Assembly: GCA_963812525.1 (NCBI GenBank)
Contig: CAWEVL010000010.1
Location: 620,001 to 684,000, forward strand
Origin: Bog-756 sp963812525
GTDB taxonomy: Bacteria > Actinomycetota > Acidimicrobiia > Acidimicrobiales > RAAP-2
DNA: 64,000 nucleotides
Direction: 5' to 3'
In this document: positions 24,833-33,443 of the stretch, piece by piece
How the letters are laid out: the number at the start of each line of letters is the position of its first letter
Position numbering within the stretch: the first letter of the stretch is position 1
Notes under the pieces: generated by a model
Told to the model about the DNA's origin: nothing
Database searches by the model: none
What the model saw: the letters and a program-made list of their open reading frames with translations, nothing else
Made by a program: the position numbers and the translations under genes

Positions 24833-25438
24833 GTGCCGACCACCACAGGACCCAGTCATCCCGGTGCCATCGCCGGACCGAGGATCATGCCGGTGGAGCC
24901 CCCCTACCCCGACGCCATCGGACGGCAGCTGGAGCAGATGATGCCGGCCGGCGTGCCACCCATCGCCCTGTTCCGGACGTTCGTGAAACACCTGCCCATG
25001 GCCGAGGCCATGAGTGGCTGGGGCGCCTACGAGCTCAGCCGGCGGCTGTCGTTGTCCATGCGGGAGCGCGAGCTCGTCATCGACCGGACCTGCGCCCGGT
25101 GTGGCTGCGAATACGAGTGGGGCGTGCACGTGGCCTTCTTCGCCGACCGGGTGGGGCTGACTCCGGCCCAGGTCACCTCCCTGACCCACGGGGGGCCGGA
25201 CGACGCCTGTTGGGACGAGGAACGGGAGCGGGACATCATCCGGGCCGTCGACCAGCTGCACGACGACTCGACCCTCGACGATCCCACCTGGACCCGCCTC
25301 GGGCACTCGCTCACCGAGGCCCAGCGCCTGGACCTGATGCTCCTGTGCGGCTGGTACCACGCCATCAGCTTCGCGGCCAACGGCGCCGGTGTGCCGTTGG
25401 AGGACGGCGCCCCCCGGTTCGCCGACGTGGCTCGGTGA
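24833..25438 (+). CDS. Carboxymuconolactone decarboxylase/AhpD-like protein
   Basis: A 201-residue CMD-family protein. The core helix has LSMRERELVIDRTCARCGCE, then YEWGVHVAFFADRVGL. The Cys-containing segment with a following His (CARCGC then EYEWGVH) resembles AhpD-type thiol/peroxide enzymes but is not the classical CxxC of AhpD. Members act as decarboxylases or alkyl hydroperoxidases. GGAGG located 5 nt before the GTG at 24833 decides the start; the ATG at 24821 overlaps that ribosome site. It is divergent from HxlR and carries the HxlR operator candidate over its -10 box, so it is probably induced by the HxlR signal, plausibly electrophile or oxidative stress. Confidence 0.8.
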   Translation: MPTTTGPSHPGAIAGPRIMPVEPPYPDAIGRQLEQMMPAGVPPIALFRTFVKHLPMAEAMSGWGAYELSRRLSLSMRERELVIDRTCARCGCEYEWGVHVAFFADRVGLTPAQVTSLTHGGPDDACWDEERERDIIRAVDQLHDDSTLDDPTWTRLGHSLTEAQRLDLMLLCGWYHAISFAANGAGVPLEDGAPRFADVAR

Positions 25439-25620
25439 GCCGTGGCCCCCGGGTGGCGACCGCCGTGGTCAGCTCGGGAGCGCCCGGGCCGCCGTGCTGC
25501 CGGGGGCCGGGGGCCGGGGTCACCGGACTGTTGAACCTGGACACTGCGGCGGTCTTCCCCCCCCGCTACTCGTCTACGCCGCCCGCAGCCGCAGCCAGGG
25601 GAGAGGCTGGCCCGGGGCGG

Positions 25621-26160
25621 TCAGTTGATCTTGAGGAGGTCCACCACGAACACCAGGGTGTCGTTGGCGGCGATGCCCGCTCCCGGGGAGTGGGCCCCGT
25701 ACCCGAGGCTCGGCGGGATGATCAGCTCGCGACGGCCACCGACCTGCATGCCGGCGACACCCTCGTCCCACCCGGGGATGACCTGACCGGCTCCCAGCGT
25801 GAAGGTGAACGGCTGGCTGGTCCAGGACGACTGGATGGTCTTGCCCGAGGAGTACGTGGCCAGCACGTACTGGACGGTCACCGAGTCGCCGGCTTTGGCC
25901 GCGGGGCCACTCCCGTGGATGAGGTCGGCGGACTCGAGACCGGTGGGCGGCGCCCCCGAGGGGACCGTGACGGTGGGTGCCGTGCCCGCGGTCCCGGCCG
26001 GCGACAGGTCCGCGGCCGGGATGGGAGCCGGCGGTGCGGCTGTCGTGGTGGGGGCGGCCGGCGTGGTGGTGGTCGGGCTCGACGAAGCGCTGCTGCACCC
26101 GGCCAGACCGAGGGTGGCGACCGAGAGCACCACCAGGGTGAGGGTGCGCGTACGGGACAT
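25621..26160 (-). CDS. FKBP-type peptidyl-prolyl isomerase lipoprotein
   Basis: A 179-residue secreted lipoprotein. The signal peptide ends in a lipobox, LAGC at residues 19-22, followed by a Thr/Pro/Ala-rich spacer. The FKBP domain has KAGDSVTVQYVLATYSSGKT, FTLGAGQVIPGWDEGVAGMQ and RRELIIPPSLGYGAHSPGAG, with the usual aromatic active-site residues, so isomerase activity outside the membrane is expected. AAGGAAC before the ATG at 26160 supports the start. Its neighbours are unrelated and it seems to be a single-gene unit. Confidence 0.93.
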   Translation of the reverse strand: MSRTRTLTLVVLSVATLGLAGCSSASSSPTTTTPAAPTTTAAPPAPIPAADLSPAGTAGTAPTVTVPSGAPPTGLESADLIHGSGPAAKAGDSVTVQYVLATYSSGKTIQSSWTSQPFTFTLGAGQVIPGWDEGVAGMQVGGRRELIIPPSLGYGAHSPGAGIAANDTLVFVVDLLKIN

Positions 26161-26298
26161 GGGGGTTCCTTTCCAGACGTGAGGATGGGGACCACTCGTC
26201 CGCCTTTGGGCCGTCCTCCGGCAGGCCAGACGGTACTCGGCCCCGACCGGGAATTGACGCCACCCCAGGACCCCGTCCGCCCCTCCGGGGCACGGGTC

Positions 26299-26326
26299 CC
26301 ACTGTGACACCCCTCTGCCACAGTGG
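26299..26326. promoter_or_regulatory. 8-bp inverted repeat at DUF222-HNH promoter
   Basis: CCACTGTG and its complement separated by 12 nt, overlapping CACAGT (26319-26324), which ends 7 nt before the GTG at 26332. It may be an operator on a leaderless promoter, although CACAGT is a poor -10 box. Confidence 0.3.
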
Positions 26327-26331
26327 CACCC

Positions 26332-27579
26332 GTGAAGCTGAGGACGCTGAAAACCGTGGCCGACACGCTCCGGTCCGAGGTCGCCGGATTCGACCCCGAA
26401 CGGGTGAGCGGCTCCGATGCCGCCGAGGTGCTCGAGGCCTACGCCGAGATCGAGCGGCTGGCCGCCGCGGGCAAGCTCCTGGCCGCCCGGCGGGTCGAGT
26501 CCTCCAACATCTGGCGGAAGGCGGGCCACCGCTCGGCCGCCGCCCATCTGGCCGAGGCCACCGGGACCGGTCTGGGGCCGGCCATCACCACCCTCGAGGC
26601 CGCCCGGCAACTGGGCTCCCTGCCGACCGCCGACGAGGCCATGCGGAACGGCCGCCTGTCGGAGTCCCAGGTCAAGGAGATCGCCGGGGCCGCCGCCGTG
26701 CGACCCGACGCCGAACAGGAGCTGGTCGAGGCGGCCGGCCGGCAGCCCATGAGCATGCTCAAACTACGGTGCCGCCGGGTGAAGGCCACCGGTCCCGACC
26801 AGGGGCGCGGCTACAAGGCCATCCACCGCGGCCGGTACCTGCGCAACTGGACCGATCGGGACGGCGCCGTCCGGTTCGATGCCCGGCTGACCCCCGACGA
26901 GGGGGCCCGCCTGGTCGCCGTGGTCAAGGACCAGACCGACCGCCTGGCCGCCGAGGCCCGGCGGGCCGGCGTGCACGAGCCGAGGAAGGCACTGGCCGCC
27001 GACGCCCTCCTGCGACTGGCCTGCGGGGGGATCCCTCCCGCCGCCCGATCGGGCGGACCGGCCGCCTCCCCCGGGCCCGCCGAGGGACCAGGAGCGGCGG
27101 CGTCCGGCCCGACCGCCATGGTCCACGTGCGGGTCGACCATGCCGCCCTGCTGCGCGGCCACGTCGAGCCCGGCGAGCTGTGTGAGCTTCCCGGCATCGG
27201 GCCCATCCCGGTCGAGGTGGCCCGCGCGCTCGCCGTCGACTCCGTCCTCAGCGTCCTGGTCACCGACGGCGTGGACGTCACGTCCGTGGCCCACGCCGGC
27301 CGGACCATCCCGGCCGCATTGCGCCGGGCGCTGGTGGAACGGGACCCGTGGTGTGCCGTACCGGGCTGCGACGTCGGGGAGGCCCTCGAGATCGACCACA
27401 TCCGCCCCGTCGGTGAAGGCGGGATGACCACGCTGGCCAACCTGGTGCGACTGTGCCACTGGCACCACTACCTCAAGACCCACCAGCGCCACCGGATCGA
27501 GCGCTCCGGTACCGAGTGGCGCTGGCTGGTGCCCGACGACTCCCGGGGCGGTGCCTTCTCCCTCCAGCGGTCGGGCTGA
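26332..27579 (+). CDS. DUF222-HNH endonuclease-like protein
   Basis: A 415-residue protein with the actinobacterial DUF222 (13E12-repeat) N-terminal region, rich in helices such as AEVLEAYAEIERLAAAGKLL, and a C-terminal HNH motif: RDPWCAVPGC, LEIDHIRPVGEGG, then NLVRLCHWHHYLKTH. The two Cys pairs and the His residues for zinc and catalysis are present, so nuclease activity is possible. The family is multicopy in actinobacteria and partly associated with mobile elements, though no element ends are seen here. The GTG at 26332 is chosen; another GTG at 26323 is possible. Its 3' end faces the 3' end of larC. Confidence 0.85.
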   Translation: MKLRTLKTVADTLRSEVAGFDPERVSGSDAAEVLEAYAEIERLAAAGKLLAARRVESSNIWRKAGHRSAAAHLAEATGTGLGPAITTLEAARQLGSLPTADEAMRNGRLSESQVKEIAGAAAVRPDAEQELVEAAGRQPMSMLKLRCRRVKATGPDQGRGYKAIHRGRYLRNWTDRDGAVRFDARLTPDEGARLVAVVKDQTDRLAAEARRAGVHEPRKALAADALLRLACGGIPPAARSGGPAASPGPAEGPGAAASGPTAMVHVRVDHAALLRGHVEPGELCELPGIGPIPVEVARALAVDSVLSVLVTDGVDVTSVAHAGRTIPAALRRALVERDPWCAVPGCDVGEALEIDHIRPVGEGGMTTLANLVRLCHWHHYLKTHQRHRIERSGTEWRWLVPDDSRGGAFSLQRSG

Positions 27580-27696
27580 GTGCGCCCTCCCCTCGCACCA
27601 CCGGCCGTCAGGCCGGGACCCCGCCTTCCCCGTCGCCCGGACCGCCATCGTCCCCCCTGCCTCAGCACCCCCGGCTCCGGCTCCCCCTCGGGCACC

Positions 27697-28939
27697 CTGA
27701 TCCTTCCGCCACTGCGCCTCGGCGCGGAACGCCACTTCACGCAGTGACTGACCGCTGCGCCGCGACGCCCGGGCCACGTCGTCGTACTCGGCCTTGACCT
27801 TCCCCGCCGCCACCTTGACCCTGATCATCTGGCCGTCGACCCACACCGAGTGGACCGCCCTGGCCGCCGGCCACCGCTCGCCGGCCGTCAGCCGGACGCC
27901 GAGCGATCCGGTGGCCTCGCGGAGCACCGCCCGGAGCGGGGCCACCCGGGAGGGGTCACAGAGCACATGGACCACCGTCCCCGGTCGACCCTTCTTCATG
28001 ACCACCGGGGTCAGCCAGGCGTCGTGCGCCCCGGCCTCGAGCAGCGCCCCGACGGCGTGGGCCAGCTGCTCGCCGGTGGCGTCGTCGACGTTGGCCTCCA
28101 ACAGGGACACCGGCTGTCCGGCATCCGCCTCGCGTGCCCGACCCGGGCTGGTCGTCGACCCGTACCCCGGTGACCACCTGGGTGCAGTTGGGAAGCTCGT
28201 CCAGCTCACGGGCTCCCCGCCCCGAAGCCCTGTCCGGTGACCCGCATCGCCGGCATGGGGCCGTACCCCGACGCCAGGGCGGCCAGCAGGGCGGCGCCGG
28301 TCGGCGTGGTCAGCTCCACCTGCATGTTCCGGCCCCAGGTGGGCACTCCCTCCAGCAGGGCCACCACCGCCGGGGCCGGATTGGGCAGCATGCCGTGCGC
28401 CGACCGCACCATGCCCAGTCCGGTGGCCACCGGACTGGCCTGCACCTCGTCGATGCCCAGGACTTCGAGGGCGGCCGCCGTGCCCACGACGTCCACGATG
28501 GTGTCGTGGCCTCCCACCTCGTGGAAGTGGACCTGGTCGACCGGTCGCCGGTGCAGCCTCGCCTCCACGTCGGCCAGCGCCGCGAAGGTGGCCAGCGCCC
28601 GTCGGGTGACCCGTTCGGGCAGCCGGGCCTCGCCCACCAGCCCGACGATGTGGGCGTGGGTCCGCACCACCACGGTGTCCTCGGCGCTGACCACCGCCCG
28701 GGTGGCGGCGATCCCGCCCCGCAGGACCGGCTCGGCGTCGAGCGACCATCCGCGCGAGCGGGCAGTCGCTCGAGCAGGGCGAGCACCTCACCCAGATCGG
28801 CCCCGGCGTCGAGCAGGCTCCCGAGGGCCATGTCCCCGGCGATCCCGGCGAAGCAGTGGAACCAGGCCACCGCTCGCGGGCCGTCCCCGCTCGGGCCTCC
28901 GGACCCGACACCGGGGTCGGGCCGCCTGACCAGCCTCAC
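27697..28939 (-). pseudogene. larC: Nickel insertion protein LarC (frameshifted)
   Basis: Recognisable LarC split over three frames. LarC inserts nickel into the pyridinium bis-thiocarboxylic nucleotide using CTP. The N-terminal part reads AWFHCFAGIAGDMALGSLLD, then SLDAEPVLRGGIAATRAVVS, the histidine segment VHFHEVGGHDTIVDVV, GAGSRELDELPNCTQVVTG and finally SLLEANVDDATGEQLAHAVG to RAEAQWRKDQ. Frame changes lie near 28741-28760 (one base short), 28207-28216 and 28141-28150 (each one base long, in CCC or GGG runs). The last frame has no stop close to the family end, so the 3' limit given is where homology ends. Start uncertain: GTG 28939, 13 nt after larB, or GTG 28870. Sequence error is more likely than decay because codon use stays perfect. 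Confidence 0.75.
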
Positions 28940-28952
28940 GACGCCGGCCGGT

Positions 28953-29732
28953 TCACGGCAGCATCCGGGCGACGGCGCAGGCCGCACCGAACCCGTTGTC
29001 GATGCCCACCACGGTGATCCCGGCCGCGCACGAGGCGTGCATGGCCAGCAGGGCCGTCACCCCCTCGAGGGCGGCGCCGTACCCGGTGCTGGTGGGCACG
29101 GCCACCACCGGCGCCGGGGTGATGCCGCCGATGAGGCTGGCCAGGGCCCCCTCCATCCCGGCCACCACCACGACGGCGTCGGCGTCGGCCAGCTCGTCGG
29201 CCGAGGCCAGCAGCCGGTGGACGCCCGCCACGCCGCAGTCGGCCAGCAGGGTCGGGCGCAGGCCCAGGGCGGTCAGCGTGGCCTGGCACTCGCGGGCCAC
29301 GGGCAGGTCCGAGGTGCCGGCGGTGACCACCAGCGTGCGGGCCGCCCGTTGCCGGGCGGGGCGCCACACCACCGCCGAGAGCTCGCCCCGGACCCGGTCG
29401 GCCCCGGTGGCCGGACCGGTCGACCGTGCGCTCCCCTCCGGGGTGCTCGGTCGACCACCCGCTCCACCTGTTGGGCGTCCGCCCGGGTCAGGATGACCGG
29501 CCCCTCGCCGTCGGGCCAGCAGTTCACCGACGATGGCCGAGCACTGGGCCTCCGACTTGCCCTGGCCGTAGACGGCTTCGGGCAGTCCCTGGCGGAGGGA
29601 GCGGTGGTGGTCGACCTTGGCGAAGCCCAGGTCGGCGAAGGGGAGCCGGCGGAGACGGTGCACGGCGTCGTCGGGCGAGACGGCCCCCGACCGCACGTCG
29701 GCGAGCAGGCGCTGGAGTCCGGGTTCGTCCAT
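28953..29732 (-). CDS. larB: Pyridinium-3,5-biscarboxylate synthase LarB
   Basis: A 259-codon open frame for LarB, which carboxylates and hydrolyses nicotinic acid adenine dinucleotide to start nickel-pincer cofactor synthesis. Clear parts are LGFAKVDHHRSLRQGLPEAV, YGQGKSEAQ and, in the PurE-like domain, LVVTAGTSDLPVARECQATL, VVVVAGMEGALASLIGG and VPTSTGYGAA. In the middle (about 29405-29515) the correct frame is one base off: GEGPVILTRADAQQVERVV is read only in the neighbouring frame. The frame then returns, so the ORF stays open but about 30-40 residues would be scrambled. It starts at ATG 29732, 7 nt after a GATAGT -10 box. larC follows, and pheA is divergent 23 bp away. Confidence 0.83.
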   Translation of the reverse strand: MDEPGLQRLLADVRSGAVSPDDAVHRLRRLPFADLGFAKVDHHRSLRQGLPEAVYGQGKSEAQCSAIVGELLARRRGAGHPDPGGRPTGGAGGRPSTPEGSARSTGPATGADRVRGELSAVVWRPARQRAARTLVVTAGTSDLPVARECQATLTALGLRPTLLADCGVAGVHRLLASADELADADAVVVVAGMEGALASLIGGITPAPVVAVPTSTGYGAALEGVTALLAMHASCAAGITVVGIDNGFGAACAVARMLP

Positions 29733-29755
29733 GATGTTCACTATCCTGCCTGGGT
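29733..29755. promoter_or_regulatory. Overlapping bidirectional leaderless promoter, larB/pheA
   Basis: Only 23 bp separate the divergent ATG codons. On the minus strand GATAGT (29740-29745) ends 7 nt before the larB ATG. On the plus strand TATCCT (29742-29747) ends 8 nt before the pheA ATG. The two -10 boxes share four base pairs, so both RNAs should be leaderless and polymerases must compete for the site. Confidence 0.6.
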
Positions 29756-30748
29756 ATGGCCCCGGACGCATCCTCAGACCCTGTCGACGGGCCGACCGCT
29801 GCGGATCGGCTTCCTCGGGCCCCGAGGGCACCTTCACCGAGGAGGCCCTCCTGGGTGAGGCCGACTACGCGGTCGGCCGAGGTCACTCCCCTCGGGTCAC
29901 TGGTCGAGGTGCTGGACTCGGTCCGGGACGGGCGATGTCGATCTGGGCTTCGTCCCCATCGAGAACGCCATCGAGGGCACGGTGCGGGACATCATCGACA
30001 GCCTGGTCTTCGACTTCGACCTCCGCATCCAGCGGGAGGTGGTGCTGGACATCCACCTCCACCTGATGGCGACCCCGGGGACGGCCCTGGGCGACATCGA
30101 GCGGGTGGCGTCCATCCCCATGGCCACCGCCCAGTGCCGGGCGTTCCTGACCGAGAAACTGCCCTCGGTGGAGCTGCTGGCCACCAACTCCACCGCCGAT
30201 GCCGCCCGGCTGGTGGGCGCAGCACGACCCGGCCATGTCGGCCCGTCCCACCGCGGCCATCGCCCCCCGGCTGGCCGCCACCCTCTACGGGCTGGACATC
30301 CTGGTCGAGGACGTCGAGGACCATCCGGAGAACCAGACCCGGTTCGTGTCCCTGGCCCGGACGGGGATCCCCGCCCCCACCGGCCACGACCGGACCAGCA
30401 TCGCCTGCTTCCAGCGCGCCGACCATCCCGGACAGCCTCCACGGGATCCTGGGCCAGTTCTCCGCCCGCAACATCAACCTGAGCAAGCTGGAGTCGAGGC
30501 CGACCAAGCAGGCCCTGGGCGACTACTGCTTCATCATCGACTTCGAGGGCCACATTGCCGACGCCGTGGTGAGCGACTGCCTGCGGGATCTCCACGCCAG
30601 TCTGGCCGGGGTGAAGTTCCTCGGCTCGTATCCGGCGGCCGGCCCGGCCGGTCCGGCCCTCCGGCGCGAGGCCGAGACGTCATGGACCGAGGCCGGGACG
30701 TGGGTCGACGCCCTGCGGGCCGAGGTCGGCTCGGGCGAGCGGCCCTGA
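29756..30748 (+). pseudogene. pheA: Prephenate dehydratase (six +1 frameshifts)
   Basis: Prephenate dehydratase converts prephenate to phenylpyruvate in phenylalanine synthesis. Its parts appear in order but in shifting frames: LRIGFLGP, GTFTEEALLGEADYA, EVTPLGSLVEVLDSVRDG, DVDLGFVPIENAIEGTVRDI, ASIPMATAQCRAFL, NQTRFVSLARTG, and the ACT domain with LHGILGQFSARNINLSKLES and the Phe-binding ESRPTK. Six shifts, near 29797, 29821, 29875, 29933, 30215 and 30432, are all explained by a single extra base each. The ACT domain ends normally at 30748. Between shifts the codon use is normal. It starts at an ATG 8 nt after a TATCCT -10 box shared with larB. Read literally, the gene is dead. Confidence 0.8.
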
Positions 30749-30800
30749 GGCGTCGTCGTCCACGGCCGGGGGCGGGCGGCGACTACCCTGACTGGCGCTC

Positions 30801-30885
30801 GGAGGGATGGCAGAGCGGACAAATGCGCGGCTCTTGAAAAGCCGTGAGGTGCAAGCCTCCGTGGGTTCGAATCCCACTCCCTCCG
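30801..30885 (+). tRNA. tRNA-Ser (anticodon UGA)
   Basis: An 85-nt class II tRNA with acceptor GGAGGGA/TCCCTCC, discriminator G, a long variable arm and T-loop GGTTCGAATCC. The anticodon TGA is at 30835-30837 in loop CTTGAAA. CCA is not encoded. A TACCCT -10 candidate lies at 30784-30789. It reads UCA and other UCN codons. Confidence 0.95.
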
Positions 30886-30948
30886 CTGTGCTCGACGACC
30901 TCGGCGACCCCGTTCGGGACGGGGCCGTCGCCTTGCCGAGATCTCGTT

Positions 30949-31962
30949 TCAGCAGCCGGCCTCGGCGGCGATCCGCCGCACGATCGCCCCGGCGGGCTCG
31001 GCCGTCACCTGCTGCCAGCCCTGTCCCGCCCACAGATTGGGCACACTCGGGTCGCCGGCCCGCAGGGCCGCTGCTCGAAGGGGTCGGGTCAGGTGGTGCA
31101 CCTCTGGATAGGCCTGCGGGGCCTCGCCACTGTGCGCCCGGGCGAACTCGTTGGCCAGGCCCCGGGCGTAGCGGCCGCTGAAGGCCCGGGTCACCGTCGT
31201 GTCCGAGTAGGTGCGGTCGAGCACGGCCCGCCGATAGGTCTCGGCTGTCCCCGCCTCGTGGGCGCAGAGGAACGCCGTGCCCAGCTGCACGGCGACCCCG
31301 CCGTGGGCCAGTACCCCGGCGGCCTCGGCGCCCGTCATGATGCCCCCGGTTCCCACCATCGGGACCGTGGTGACGGCACGAACGTCGTCCAGCAGCGCCA
31401 ACAGGGGACGGACATTGGGTGCAAGGTCCAGGAACGATCCCTGGTGACCGCCGGCCTCGGTCCCCTGCACGAGCAGGAGGTCCACCCCCCCGCCTTCGGC
31501 CACCTGGGCTTCGGCCACCGAGGTGACGGTCACGCCCACCCGGCTCCCGGCCCGATGCAGGCGCTCCACCACCCCCTGGTCCGGGCACCCGAAGGTGAAG
31601 GTCACCAGATCGACCTGGGCTGACTCGACGATCTCCAGCTTCCCTTCGAAGGCGTCGTCTTCCCACAGCGGCTCCCCGAGGGCCACGCCGAGCCGGGTCG
31701 CTTCGGGTTCGAGGAGCTCGGCATAACGACCCACCTCACCCGGGTCGCCGGGCGACGACGGACAGAAGAGGTTGACTCCGAACGGCGACGGGGTGAGCGC
31801 CCGGGTGGCGGCGATCGTAGCCAGCAGACCGTCGGCCGACAGGTAGCCGGCGGCCACGCAGCCGTAGCCGCCGACCGCGGACACCGCTGCGGTGAGCTCA
31901 GGGGTCGAGGGTCCGCCCGCCATGGGGGCCTGGACGATGGGAAGCTCGGTCGGCCATTCCAT
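30949..31962 (-). CDS. Nitronate monooxygenase family protein
   Basis: A 337-residue FMN-dependent TIM-barrel protein of the 2-nitropropane dioxygenase/nitronate monooxygenase family. It starts with ELPIVQAPMAGGPSTPELTA, contains the FMN-phosphate segment VQGTEAGGHQGSF and VPMVGTGGIMTGAEAAGVLA, and has LGTAFLCAHE near the end. It would oxidise alkyl nitronates such as propionate-3-nitronate or a related substrate; the family also contains trans-2-enoyl-ACP reductases. The ATG at 31962 gives the canonical start but lacks a good ribosome site. It is divergent from the P450 gene across 241 bp. Confidence 0.85.
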   Translation of the reverse strand: MEWPTELPIVQAPMAGGPSTPELTAAVSAVGGYGCVAAGYLSADGLLATIAATRALTPSPFGVNLFCPSSPGDPGEVGRYAELLEPEATRLGVALGEPLWEDDAFEGKLEIVESAQVDLVTFTFGCPDQGVVERLHRAGSRVGVTVTSVAEAQVAEGGGVDLLLVQGTEAGGHQGSFLDLAPNVRPLLALLDDVRAVTTVPMVGTGGIMTGAEAAGVLAHGGVAVQLGTAFLCAHEAGTAETYRRAVLDRTYSDTTVTRAFSGRYARGLANEFARAHSGEAPQAYPEVHHLTRPLRAAALRAGDPSVPNLWAGQGWQQVTAEPAGAIVRRIAAEAGC

Positions 31963-32203
31963 GGGAGGCCATTGTTGCCGAATCCTCGACGCTCCGACGT
32001 GGGACATCGTCACCGCCGCGATCACCAACGGTCCCGGACGGTACGGCACGGAAGCTGCCGACGAGGCGAAGGGGGGAGGCTGTCCGGGCACGAGGACCCA
32101 CGCGTCGAGTTCACCTCCTTACCGGCGGGTCGGGGCATGTCGAATCAGCGGAGGCCCGGTTAGCCTCGGGGACAACTCCGACAAGCAGGAGAAGGGGGAA
32201 CCC

Positions 32204-33427
32204 ATGACCGACACCACACTGCACGAGGGCCCGCTCGAGTTCGACCCGTTCTCCGACGAGTACTTCAACGGCCCGTACGACCTGTACCGCCGGCTGCGCG
32301 ACGAGGCGCCCGTCCTCTTCAACGAGAAGTACGGCTTCTGGGCCCTCTTCCGCTACGACGATGTCTGCGCGGCCCACAAGGACTGGCAGACCTTCTCGAG
32401 CGCCCACGGCGTCGATCTCTCCACGCTGAGCACCGACCCGGAGACCATCAAGATGTACCGCTCGATCATCATGATGGACCCGCCGGAGCACGACCGGCTC
32501 AGGGCCCTGGTCAGCCGGGTGTTCACCCCCAGGGCCATCGGTTCCCTCGAGCCGATGGTCCGAGACGTCATCGTCTCGTTCCTCTCGCCCTTCGACCGCT
32601 CCGACTCGTTCGATGCGGTGGCTGACTTCAGCGCCCTGTTCCCCGTCGAGATCATCTCGCGCATGCTGGGCGTTCCCGAGGGCGAGCGCCAGCAGATCCG
32701 CCACTGGCTCGACATCGGGCTGCACCGCGAGCCGGGCCAGATGGATCCCACGCCCGAAGGCCAACGGGCCCAGCTGGAGAGCGGTGCCTACTGGCACGAG
32801 CTGGCCGAGGAGAAGCGCAAGCACCCGGCAGACGACATGATCACCCGGCTCACACAGGTCGAAGTCGACCGGGGAGACGGAGAGATGACCCGTTTGGGGG
32901 ACGACGAGATCGCCGGGTTTGCCGGCCTCCTGGGCGGGGCGGGGGCGGAGACGGTGACCAAGCTCATCGGGAACGCCGTCTATCTCTTCCACAAGAACCC
33001 CGACCAGTACCGCCAGGTCGTCGAGGATCCGGGCACCATCCCCGGCGCGGTCGAGGAGATCCTCCGCTACTACCCTCCGTCCCAGTACCAGGGCCGGTTC
33101 TCGGTGAAGGAGGCCGTCGTCAGCGGCGTGACCATCCCTGCCGGCTACCCGACCATCCTGGTCACGGGATCAGCCACCCGGGACGAGCGCTTCTTCGACC
33201 GGCCCGACGACTTCCTCGTCGACCGGCCGCCCAGTCTCTCGATCGGCTTCGGCTACGGCATCCACAGCTGTCTGGGTGCGGCCCTGGCCCGCATGGAGAG
33301 CCGGATCGCCCTCGAGGAGCTGGCCAGGCGGTGGCCGAGGTTCGCGGTGGACGAGGAACGGTGCGCCCGCGTGCACATGTCCAACGTCGCCGGGTACTCC
33401 CATGTCCCGGTCCACCGAGTGGGCTAG
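32204..33427 (+). CDS. Cytochrome P450
   Basis: A 407-residue soluble bacterial P450. The heme loop is FGYGIHSCLGAALARME with the cysteine ligand at residue 356. The I-helix acid-alcohol pair is in GGAGAETVTKL, the ExxR motif in AVEEILRYYP, and MMDPPEHDRLRALVSRVFTP is the usual C-helix region. It hydroxylates an organic substrate with electrons from a ferredoxin; no ferredoxin gene is adjacent. AGGAGAAGGGGG before the ATG at 32204 fixes the start. A TAGCCT -10 candidate sits at 32161-32166. It lies next to genes for CoA-transferase, SDR and enoyl-CoA hydratase, so a role in breakdown of a lipid, terpenoid or steroid-like compound is inferred. Confidence 0.95.
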   Translation: MTDTTLHEGPLEFDPFSDEYFNGPYDLYRRLRDEAPVLFNEKYGFWALFRYDDVCAAHKDWQTFSSAHGVDLSTLSTDPETIKMYRSIIMMDPPEHDRLRALVSRVFTPRAIGSLEPMVRDVIVSFLSPFDRSDSFDAVADFSALFPVEIISRMLGVPEGERQQIRHWLDIGLHREPGQMDPTPEGQRAQLESGAYWHELAEEKRKHPADDMITRLTQVEVDRGDGEMTRLGDDEIAGFAGLLGGAGAETVTKLIGNAVYLFHKNPDQYRQVVEDPGTIPGAVEEILRYYPPSQYQGRFSVKEAVVSGVTIPAGYPTILVTGSATRDERFFDRPDDFLVDRPPSLSIGFGYGIHSCLGAALARMESRIALEELARRWPRFAVDEERCARVHMSNVAGYSHVPVHRVG

Positions 33428-33443
33428 CTGCGGCCGCGGCGGC

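Noticed and set aside
26332..27579. Intron- or transposon-encoded HNH nuclease
   Set aside because: No inverted repeats, target duplications or group I/II intron features flank it; DUF222-HNH genes are common single chromosomal genes.
26764..28911. A single 715-residue protein spanning larC and the HNH gene antisense
   Set aside because: Only the middle part is LarC; the rest is antisense to the DUF222-HNH gene or out-of-frame larC. The lack of a stop is due to GC-rich antisense and the frameshifts.
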